Assembly (NCBI GenBank): GCA_964411505.1
Contig: CAYPLH010000003.1
Location: forward strand, 1 to 64,000
DNA from: CAYPLH01 sp964411505
GTDB taxonomy: Bacteria; Bacillota; Clostridia; CAYPLH01; DUMO01
DNA length: 64,000 nucleotides
Reading direction: 5' to 3'
How positions within the stretch are numbered: the stretch's first letter is position 1; each line of letters begins with the position of its first letter. Positions 9,104 to 15,828 of this stretch are shown piece after piece. The notes beneath the pieces were generated by a model, which did no database searches, had not been told where the DNA came from, and saw nothing but the letters and a program-made list of their open reading frames with translations. A program made the position numbers and the translations under genes.

Positions 9104-9190
9104 ACGTTCGTAAAGAGTCTGGAAGGTTAAAAATAACTAGTTCCGGATACTAAAATGGTGTCACTACTATGTTAATGGGGTGATTTTGAG

Positions 9191-10318
9191 GTGAATTTTT
9201 TAAAAAAACACTGGCAGTGTATACGGGGTGATGTAATCGGTGGAGCAACCGCAGCTGTTGTAGCCCTTCCTCTTGCTTTAGCTTTTGGGATTGCAAGTGG
9301 AGCAGGTGCGGTTGCGGGCTTATACGCGTCGATACTTGGTGGTCTAGTTGTAGCCGCGGTAGGCGGTTGTGGTGTTCAAATTGCTGGACCTACTGGCGCG
9401 ATGACAGTGGTTTTGGTAAGTGTTGTTAGTCGATTTGGTTTAGACGGTATGTTTTTAGCCGGAGCTTTGGCAGGTTTGCTGCAGGTACTTTTTGGTTTGC
9501 TTCGTTTTGGCAGGTTCATTAAATACCTTCCTCAACCGGTAATTGCTGGTTTTACTAATGGAGTCGCTATCCTGTTTTTTATGACAGCCATAGGTGATGC
9601 TCGTGCAACACTTTCTATCACTGTGATTACCACGGTTGCGATTATTTTAGCAATGCGCTTTTTAAAACAAGTCCCCGAATCATTGTTTGGTCTTGCCATC
9701 GGTTTGATTGTTAATGAACTTCTTATTCACAGTCCGAACGTTGTGGGTGAACTCCGCTTTAGTATGCCAAAGCTAGTGTTTTTAGCAATGCCCTATCGAG
9801 AAATAGGTCACTTGATTATTCCAGCATTTAAAATTTTTCTATTAGGTAGTATTTCAGCGCTTTTATCAGCTGAGGTTACTGACAGGATAACTGGCGTTAA
9901 ACATGATAGTGACCGGGAACTTATTGGTCAGGGGTTGGGAAACATTGCCTCTTCCATAGTTGGGGGTATACCTGTTTCAGGAGCTGTAGCACGCTCTGCA
10001 ATTAATGTACATAATGGTGGACGTACTCGGCTTTCAGGAATTCTGCATTCTATTTTCTTGATGCTAATGGTTTTGGGTCTTGGCTCAATTGTCAAAAGGA
10101 TACCCTTAGCCTCGTTGGCAGCGATCCTTATGGTTGCTTCAGTCCGTACAGCTGATTTTAAAAGCTTAAAGCTAATACCTAAGGCTCGATTCAGTTATGG
10201 ATTAATTGTGATTATTACTACGATACTGACAGTGATTATGGATCTGAGTATAGCTGTGACTGTAGGAGCTGTTCTGTCGGCTATTGTGGCGCTGGTTGAC
10301 TCCAAAAGAAGTTCCTAA
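9191..10318 (+). CDS. SulP/SLC26-type anion permease lacking STAS domain
   Basis: A 375-residue polytopic membrane protein. The N-terminal block GDVIGGATAAVVALPLALAF, then QIAGPTGAMT, PQPVIAGFTNGVAI and INVHNGGRTRLSG, are SulP signatures. The family carries sulfate, bicarbonate, dicarboxylates and other anions; several bacterial members are sodium/bicarbonate symporters. The protein ends right after the last helix (DLSIAVTVGAVLSAIVAL), so the usual cytoplasmic STAS domain is absent and loops are short. Start GTG 9191 has GGGGTG 8 bases upstream. It is the first gene after the c-di-AMP riboswitch and runs 65 bases ahead of mrpE. A bicarbonate role coupled to the sodium antiporter is an inference from context. 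Confidence 0.88.
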   Translation: MNFLKKHWQCIRGDVIGGATAAVVALPLALAFGIASGAGAVAGLYASILGGLVVAAVGGCGVQIAGPTGAMTVVLVSVVSRFGLDGMFLAGALAGLLQVLFGLLRFGRFIKYLPQPVIAGFTNGVAILFFMTAIGDARATLSITVITTVAIILAMRFLKQVPESLFGLAIGLIVNELLIHSPNVVGELRFSMPKLVFLAMPYREIGHLIIPAFKIFLLGSISALLSAEVTDRITGVKHDSDRELIGQGLGNIASSIVGGIPVSGAVARSAINVHNGGRTRLSGILHSIFLMLMVLGLGSIVKRIPLASLAAILMVASVRTADFKSLKLIPKARFSYGLIVIITTILTVIMDLSIAVTVGAVLSAIVALVDSKRSS

Positions 10319-10382
10319 TGATAAAGTTGGGAAAAAGGATGTTTGTATATAGTTAAAATTTTTTAGGTGAAGGAGATTTATT

Positions 10383-10961
10383 ATGCGTAAACGATCGCTG
10401 GTTCTTTTTGTATTATTGTTTGTATTTTGGATCGCGGTTTCAGCAGAAGTGGATGTACAGCACATAATATTCGGCGTACTTGTTGCCAGCATTACTGTTT
10501 GGTTTTGGCACGATCTTGATGGAAGATTGCCTGATGTACCTTCGATTCCAGATTTAATGCGTTTAGGTCACTGTCTTGTGTTGTTGATTGGATACATAAT
10601 TCAGTCAAATATTGCTGTAGCTAAGACATTACTTTTTTCTCGACCTTCAGCAAAACCAATGTTTGTGGTAATGGAACCAAATCTTAAAAGTAACTGGGGA
10701 AGAGTGTTTCTTGCAATTTGTATAACTATAACTCCCGGCACGGTGACAGTTGATATTGATCCTGAAACTGGCAGGTTTATAATACATGCACTTACCGAAG
10801 AAACAGCAAAGGACATTTTATATTGGCGACTCATTGATAAAATCATAAAATTGGAAACAAAGATGGAAAGGGGTGATAAGCATGCAATGGATAATGGCTG
10901 GGATAATGGTCTTAATTCTACTAGTGCTACTACGGGCAATAATCGGTCCGACAGTTATTGA
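10383..10961 (+). CDS. mrpE: Mrp-type cation/proton antiporter subunit E
   Basis: A 192-residue MnhE/MrpE protein (equivalent to MbhA of membrane-bound hydrogenases). Two hydrophobic segments open the protein (residues 5-50), a third follows at about 62-82, and the conserved block ITITPGTVTVDID sits near residue 120. A small required subunit of the Mrp complex, it helps assemble the membrane arm. A tail of about 27 residues (roughly 166-192, Asn/Ser/Thr-rich) extends beyond the usual end and overlaps mrpF out of frame by 80 bases. GGTGAAGGAG precedes the ATG. Confidence 0.92.
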   Translation: MRKRSLVLFVLLFVFWIAVSAEVDVQHIIFGVLVASITVWFWHDLDGRLPDVPSIPDLMRLGHCLVLLIGYIIQSNIAVAKTLLFSRPSAKPMFVVMEPNLKSNWGRVFLAICITITPGTVTVDIDPETGRFIIHALTEETAKDILYWRLIDKIIKLETKMERGDKHAMDNGWDNGLNSTSATTGNNRSDSY

Positions 10962-11193
10962 TCGTCTTATTTCCATTAATGCTATCACAAGCAAAGTTTG
11001 TGTGATAATTTTGCTGATAGCTTTTGCAGGAGAGGAATATGGGTTTGTTGATATAGCTTTTGTTTTTATGCTATCCGGGTTTGTGGGAGGATTATGGATA
11101 CTCAAGGTGCTTGCTCCTGGTGATTGGGAACTTAAGATACCTGGGTTAAAAGGATTTGAAGGAGAAAGAGAGGAAGGGGTTTCTCATGATTAA
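10882..11193 (+). CDS. mrpF: Mrp-type antiporter subunit F
   Basis: A 103-residue three-helix membrane protein of the MnhF/MrpF family (MbhB equivalent). RAIIGPTVIDRLISINAI is the family signature, and the third helix is FVFMLSGFVGGLWILKVL. The start ATG 10882 follows AAAGGGGTG at about 10868-10875; the GTG inside that site at 10873 is less likely. It begins inside mrpE and overlaps mrpG by 8 bases, so translation of E, F and G is probably coupled. Confidence 0.92.
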   Translation: MQWIMAGIMVLILLVLLRAIIGPTVIDRLISINAITSKVCVIILLIAFAGEEYGFVDIAFVFMLSGFVGGLWILKVLAPGDWELKIPGLKGFEGEREEGVSHD

Positions 11194-11497
11194 ATGGATT
11201 GTGTTTATCTGCTTTTCGGGATCGTTTCTAGCGTTTGGGCTAGGGACATTGGGATTATATAAGTTTCCTGACCCGTATACCCGCATGCACGCAGTAGGTA
11301 TGGGTGATACATTTGGAGTGGGTTTGATTGCACTTGGACTTTTTTTACTCAGTCCCAGTTGGGTACTACGCCTCAAACTTATGGTAATTCTGTTTCTTTT
11401 TTGGACAATTAATCCCACTATGACGCATTTGGTAGCCAAAGTTGGCTTAATTCATGGAGTCCAACCAGTGAAAAATACAAGATTGAGAAAGGGATGA
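11186..11497 (+). CDS. mrpG: Mrp-type antiporter subunit G
   Basis: A 103-residue MnhG/MrpG protein (MbhC equivalent) with three membrane helices. The GLYKFPDPYTRMHAVGMGDT block after helix one is diagnostic of the family, as is TINPTMTHLVAK near the end. The start ATG 11186 is preferred because GAGGAAGGGG lies just upstream; a TTG 30 bases earlier would give a charged extension. It overlaps mrpF by 8 bases and is 4 bases from the next gene. Confidence 0.92.
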   Translation: MIKWIVFICFSGSFLAFGLGTLGLYKFPDPYTRMHAVGMGDTFGVGLIALGLFLLSPSWVLRLKLMVILFLFWTINPTMTHLVAKVGLIHGVQPVKNTRLRKG

Positions 11498-11501
11498 TCT
11501 T

Positions 11502-11753
11502 ATGAAATTTATAGCCGCTGACTACTGGATCATGGTGCTTTTACTAACTTTGGTAGTAGCATCATTAGCTATGTATTTTGTCAAGGATCTGTTGCATGCA
11601 ATTATAATTTTTGGTGTATATAGTTTGACGATGGCTCTTATATGGCTGCAGATGAATACTCCTGACCTTGCAATTACAGAAGCTGCTGCAGGGATATCTA
11701 TGACGGTATTAATGATGGTGGTAGTTTTTCGCACCAACCGGAAGGAGGAATAG
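11502..11753 (+). CDS. Mrp/Mbh membrane subunit, DUF4040 type (MbhD-like, MrpA C-terminal part 1)
   Basis: An 83-residue, three-helix protein. KDLLHAIIIFGVYSLTMALIW and TPDLAITEAAAGIS match the region that in Bacillus-type MrpA lies after the large antiporter domain, and that is a separate gene (MbhD) in archaeal membrane-bound hydrogenases and related Mrp operons. Acidic and polar residues in the TPDLAITE block belong to the proposed ion path of Mrp complexes. Two bases separate it from the next gene. Confidence 0.85.
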   Translation: MKFIAADYWIMVLLLTLVVASLAMYFVKDLLHAIIIFGVYSLTMALIWLQMNTPDLAITEAAAGISMTVLMMVVVFRTNRKEE

Positions 11754-11755
11754 TA

Positions 11756-12052
11756 GTGAAGTTAAGAAATTTACTAATTCTTCTTGTGATTTTGTTGGCA
11801 ACTTATGGAACACTTATTTCAGTAGCGGAGCTACCCCCTTATGGAATGCCGGACAATCCCGTCCACAACCAAGTCTCGGAGCGTTATATCAATAGGGCTT
11901 TGGATGATACAGGAGCATTAAATATGGTCACTTCAATTGTGCTTGATTACAGGGCATACGATACAATGTTCGAAACGGTTGTGCTTTTTACTGCAACACT
12001 TGCTGTAGTCATTACTCTGAAGCTTTCAAATAAGGGAGTGAGTAATAAATGA
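11756..12052 (+). CDS. Mrp/Mbh membrane subunit, MbhE-like (MrpA C-terminal part 2)
   Basis: A 98-residue protein with an N-terminal helix, an extracytoplasmic loop carrying SERYINRALDDTGALNMVTS, and a second helix beginning FETVVLFTATLAVV. The sequence VLDYRAYDTMFET is typical of the MbhE-like segment found at the C terminus of MrpA or as a separate subunit. The GTG start follows GGAGGA closely. Its stop overlaps the mrpB start (ATGA). Subunit identity is judged from motif and order. Confidence 0.85.
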   Translation: MKLRNLLILLVILLATYGTLISVAELPPYGMPDNPVHNQVSERYINRALDDTGALNMVTSIVLDYRAYDTMFETVVLFTATLAVVITLKLSNKGVSNK

Positions 12053-12471
12053 AAGACTTTATATTAAAACGCGTAGCATCCATCATTTTGCCTTTTGTTT
12101 TTATATATGGGATTTATGTAATTCTTCATGGTCATGTATCTGCAGGGGGATCTTTCGCAGGAGGGATTATTGTTGGGCTAAGTTTTATTGCATTCTCTAC
12201 GATATACGGTATTGACAAGGGACGTGCTAAACTGCCTGAAAAAGTCCTTATCTTTACTGAGAGCTATGGTACATTATGGTATGGAATTATGGGAATGGTA
12301 GGAATTTTTAAGGGGGTTCCATTTTTGACAAACAAGCTAGCAGGCATTGATCTTGGGGTACCGGGTGCACTATCTTCAGCGGGACTTATTTCACTCATTG
12401 GTCTTGGTGTTGGTATCAGAGTAGCTAGTACGATGGTGACGTTATTCTTTATAATGGTGGAGGACGAATGA
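12049..12471 (+). CDS. mrpB: Mrp-type antiporter subunit B
   Basis: A 140-residue MnhB/MrpB protein (MbhF equivalent) with four membrane helices. ILPFVFIYGIYVILHGH followed by SAGGSFAGGIIVGLSFI is the family hallmark. It is a core membrane subunit of the hetero-oligomeric antiporter. ATGA overlaps at both ends (12049 and 12468) show tight translational coupling with its neighbours. Confidence 0.92.
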   Translation: MKDFILKRVASIILPFVFIYGIYVILHGHVSAGGSFAGGIIVGLSFIAFSTIYGIDKGRAKLPEKVLIFTESYGTLWYGIMGMVGIFKGVPFLTNKLAGIDLGVPGALSSAGLISLIGLGVGIRVASTMVTLFFIMVEDE

Positions 12472-12854
12472 TGAAAATATTACTTGAAAAACTGATTATC
12501 AACTATCCGTATTGTATCGCTGCCATTCTGTTCATGATCGGGGGTCTTACTGTACTGACACGATCGAATCTGCTCAAGAAGCTGTTGGGAATCAATATTA
12601 TGGAAAGCTCAATTTTTCTTCTGTTTGTTGCTGGGGGTAATATTAGGGGTGGCGCTGTACCAGTCTTCGATAAAGCTAATGTCGAGTCGGTATATATTAA
12701 TCCACTTCCGTCAGCTTTGATGTTGACAGGTATTGTTGTTAGTGTGAGTGTAACCGCTTTTGCTTTAGCACTTATCATTCGATTATACAAAACATACGGT
12801 ACTGTAGATGCTCAACGAATTGCACAGATGAGAAACGAGGTGGAGGAAAAGTGA
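12468..12854 (+). CDS. mrpC: Mrp-type antiporter subunit C (NuoK-like)
   Basis: A 128-residue protein with three membrane helices, homologous to NuoK of complex I. LLGINIMESSIFLLFVAGG carries the conserved membrane glutamate, and NPLPSALMLTGIVVSVSVTA is the MrpC-specific block. Two adjacent ATGs (12468 and 12471) are both usable after GGAGG. It overlaps mrpB and mrpD by four bases each. In the complex this subunit links the antiporter-like subunits to the other small subunits. Confidence 0.92.
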   Translation: MMKILLEKLIINYPYCIAAILFMIGGLTVLTRSNLLKKLLGINIMESSIFLLFVAGGNIRGGAVPVFDKANVESVYINPLPSALMLTGIVVSVSVTAFALALIIRLYKTYGTVDAQRIAQMRNEVEEK

Positions 12855-14344
12855 TAGCTTCAATTAAAGCTAACTTGCCTGTATTTGTTGTTATCGTTCC
12901 TTTATTTATAGCTTTTATCTTACTGACATTTACTCGTCGGATGCGATTGGTAGAAGGTCTGGTGATTTTTGCTGAAGCTTTGGGGCTTGTGTGCGCAGGA
13001 TATCTTGCATATACAGTTCTTAAGCAAAATGGTACTCAAATAATCTATCAACTGGGTGGCTGGCCAGCTCCATGGGGTATAGAGCTGAAGGTTGGCAGTC
13101 TGGCGGCATTATTCTTGCTTATTATATTCGGCGTTTGCTTTCCGGTAGCAATATTTGCTAAGGGAAATCTTACCGAAGAGGTTGGGAGCAATGAACGCAT
13201 AACCCGTTTTTATGTGCTCTATCTGTTGCTGGGTGGCGCTCTAGCCGGAATGGCAGTAACAAATGATATGTTCAATATATATGTCTTGGTAGAAGTAGCT
13301 ACACTAAGCTGCTGTGGTTTGGTAAGTGCTCGTAAACATCCTCGGGCTGCTGAAGCTGCCTTTACTTACTTAATACTGGCAACACTTGGCTCTGCACTTG
13401 TGATGGGGGGCATCGGATTTATATATATAACTACAGGGCATCTGAATATGGGATTTGCCTCCCAAGAGTTGAAGCAAGTCTGGCAGGATAATCCCCATGT
13501 GGTATGGATGGCAGTTAGCTTTATTTTGGTCGGTTTTGGGGTCAAATCGGCGCTTTTTCCACTACATGTTTGGTTGCCGGATGCCCATTCGCAAGCGCCG
13601 ACCCCTGCAAGTGCAGTCTTGTCCGGAATTGCTGTCAAGGGATATCTTATTTGTTTTTTAAAATTCATGTATGGCGTATTTGGTCCAGAATTGATGCAAG
13701 AATTCGCTGTGAACAGGATACTGGTGTTTTTGGGTTTGGTGGCTATTATCGGTGGCTCTTTGTCGGCACTTACGCAAGATGAATTAAAAAGAAGACTTGC
13801 CTTTTCTACTGTTGCTCAGGTAGGTTATATTTATTTAGGTTTTGGTCTTATGAACGAAAAGGGTTTAGCAGGAGCACTGTTTTATCTAACTAGCCATGCT
13901 GTGATCAAATCAACCCTATTTCTAGCTGCAGGTGCAATACTAGCTGCTACAGGGAAGAAAAAGATTAGTGAGTTAAAAGGTATTGGTCGAAAAATGCCAA
14001 TAACAATGGCTACCTTTACAATAGCTAGTTTGAGTCTGATTGGCGTACCACTATTTTCTGGTTTCGTTGGTAAATGGCATCTTCTCCTTGGAAGTTTGGA
14101 AGCTGGGAACATCATACCTGCGGTTATAATTATTTTTGGCAGCGTGCTTTGCGCCGCTTACCTTTTTCCAGTTATCCGGATCGCCTACTTTGAACCGGCG
14201 CCAGAAGAGGAATGGAAGGATCCGGGTTTATCGCAGAAATGTTCGCTTATTTTGCTATCAACTGTAGTAGTAATTTTAGGTGTAGTACCGGGACCCATTC
14301 TGGAACTTGCACGTAGAGCTGCTGCTGAGTTGTTGATGCTCTGA
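12851..14344 (+). CDS. mrpD: Mrp-type antiporter subunit D
   Basis: A 497-residue antiporter-like subunit (NuoL/M/N family, MbhH equivalent) with about 14 helices. Visible landmarks are the membrane glutamate in NIYVLVEVATLSCCG, the lysine in GFGVKSALFPLHVWLPDAH, PTPASAVLSGIAVKGY, and KRRLAFSTVAQVGY. These Lys/Glu residues form the proton channel in the family. GTG start overlaps the mrpC stop, with GGAGG just upstream. Length is normal. Confidence 0.92.
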   Translation: MIASIKANLPVFVVIVPLFIAFILLTFTRRMRLVEGLVIFAEALGLVCAGYLAYTVLKQNGTQIIYQLGGWPAPWGIELKVGSLAALFLLIIFGVCFPVAIFAKGNLTEEVGSNERITRFYVLYLLLGGALAGMAVTNDMFNIYVLVEVATLSCCGLVSARKHPRAAEAAFTYLILATLGSALVMGGIGFIYITTGHLNMGFASQELKQVWQDNPHVVWMAVSFILVGFGVKSALFPLHVWLPDAHSQAPTPASAVLSGIAVKGYLICFLKFMYGVFGPELMQEFAVNRILVFLGLVAIIGGSLSALTQDELKRRLAFSTVAQVGYIYLGFGLMNEKGLAGALFYLTSHAVIKSTLFLAAGAILAATGKKKISELKGIGRKMPITMATFTIASLSLIGVPLFSGFVGKWHLLLGSLEAGNIIPAVIIIFGSVLCAAYLFPVIRIAYFEPAPEEEWKDPGLSQKCSLILLSTVVVILGVVPGPILELARRAAAELLML

Positions 14345-14368
14345 TAGAGCAAGGGAGGAGATTTATAG

Positions 14369-15811
14369 ATGATTGCACTTATTCTAGCTTTGTTAAGTGG
14401 AGTGGTTGGCGGTCTAGTTGTAGCCTTTTTGCCACAGACCAAAAGAGGTCTTCGTAACTTTATTGTATTGTTTTTTTGCACATGCGGTATGATTTTCAGC
14501 TGGGGTGTTGCTTTGAAGGTTTTTGCTGGCGAGAGTGTCAGACTGGCTAGTGAGTTTGGCGGATTAACCTTTAGTCTTGACCCAGATCCATTAGGGATGG
14601 TTTTTGGACTTATAGCCTCAACCCTATGGCTTATTACAGCTATATATTCTTTTGGGTATATGGATGGAAAACATAAACAGCGCACTTATTATATATTTTT
14701 TCTTATATCTTTAAGTATGACTTTGGGAATTGCCTACTCAGGTAACCTTGTTGCATTGTACCTGTTTTATGAACTGCTTACTTTTGCCACTTATCCTATG
14801 GTGATTCAAGAACGCAGTCCAAAAGCACTGAAGGCTGGAGAAAAGTATATTCTATACAGTCTTGCTGGCGCAGGGGCAATCCTGATTGCTATTGTAATAA
14901 CCTATGTATATGCCGGAAAGCTTGATTTTGCGAGTGGACCTATTCTTGCAGGCAGTCTTGGGTCGGGACTTGGATGGCTCTTATTGCTATTTATTAGTGG
15001 CTTTGGTGTCAAAGCAGCTATTATGCCACTGCATAGGTGGCTACCTGCAGCCATGGTAGCTCCGACCCCGGTAAGTGCTCTGCTACATGCTGTTGCAGTT
15101 GTCTATTCTGGCATATATGGAATCTTAAGGGTTGTGTATTCTGTGTTTGGGCATGCTCTTGTAAGACAGCTGGGTATTAATGCCTTGTTTCTTTGGGTGG
15201 CAGGTTTTACTATTTTGCTAGGAGTCATCATTGCTGCGCGTCAAGATGTTTTGAAAAAGAGGTTGGCATACCAAACTATCAGTCACCTTTCATATATTTT
15301 ATTAGGTGCTCTTACACTACAACCCTGGGGATTAGCTGGAGCGATAATGCATATGATATGTTACCCTACATCAAAAATTGTGCTATTCTTTTGTGCGGGA
15401 ATCATTTCTGAGCAGACTGGTGAGACAAGGATAAGCAGGATGGGTGGCATTGGTTGGTTATTACCTAAAACCATGATCGCCTTTAGTATCGCAACTCTAG
15501 GAATGATTGGAATGCTACCCCTTAATACCTTTTGGGGGAAATATTACTTGATGAGGGGAAGTGTAGCGGAGGGGAGATGGCCCCTTGCTTTGGTATTGAT
15601 TGGAAGCGGCATCATCAATGCAGTTTGTTTTATTCCTATTATTGTGGATGCTTTTAAGGGTGAAAGAACCCGAGCGAATATTGAGCAGGGCAAAAGAGTT
15701 GTCTTTATGCTTGTGCCAGTATTCCTTTTAGCTGCAGTTTCTTTGATAACTGGTCTGTTCCCAGGGATAGTTTGGCCTTTTGTTCAGGCAGTTGTTAATT
15801 ATTTTTTCTAA
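14369..15811 (+). CDS. Second antiporter-like subunit (NuoM/MrpD family)
   Basis: A 480-residue member of the same proton-channel family as mrpD. ALYLFYELLTFATYPMV holds the membrane glutamate and SGFGVKAAIMPLHRWLPAAM the lysine; the region PTPVSALLHAVAVVYSG reads Tyr where its two operon neighbours have Lys. It is preceded by GGGAGGAG and lies 24 bases after mrpD. Together with the next gene it gives this operon three large antiporter-like subunits, one more than the two (A and D) of the Bacillus complex. It may be an additional ion-pumping unit. Confidence 0.88.
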   Translation: MIALILALLSGVVGGLVVAFLPQTKRGLRNFIVLFFCTCGMIFSWGVALKVFAGESVRLASEFGGLTFSLDPDPLGMVFGLIASTLWLITAIYSFGYMDGKHKQRTYYIFFLISLSMTLGIAYSGNLVALYLFYELLTFATYPMVIQERSPKALKAGEKYILYSLAGAGAILIAIVITYVYAGKLDFASGPILAGSLGSGLGWLLLLFISGFGVKAAIMPLHRWLPAAMVAPTPVSALLHAVAVVYSGIYGILRVVYSVFGHALVRQLGINALFLWVAGFTILLGVIIAARQDVLKKRLAYQTISHLSYILLGALTLQPWGLAGAIMHMICYPTSKIVLFFCAGIISEQTGETRISRMGGIGWLLPKTMIAFSIATLGMIGMLPLNTFWGKYYLMRGSVAEGRWPLALVLIGSGIINAVCFIPIIVDAFKGERTRANIEQGKRVVFMLVPVFLLAAVSLITGLFPGIVWPFVQAVVNYFF

Positions 15812-15828
15812 AAAAAGGAGATTAAATT

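Noticed and set aside
10818..11105. Antisense open frame over mrpE/mrpF, and similar long frames opposite recJ, relA, ppdK and aspS
   Set aside because: They lack ribosome binding sites and family motifs and are explained as frames opposite well-supported genes.
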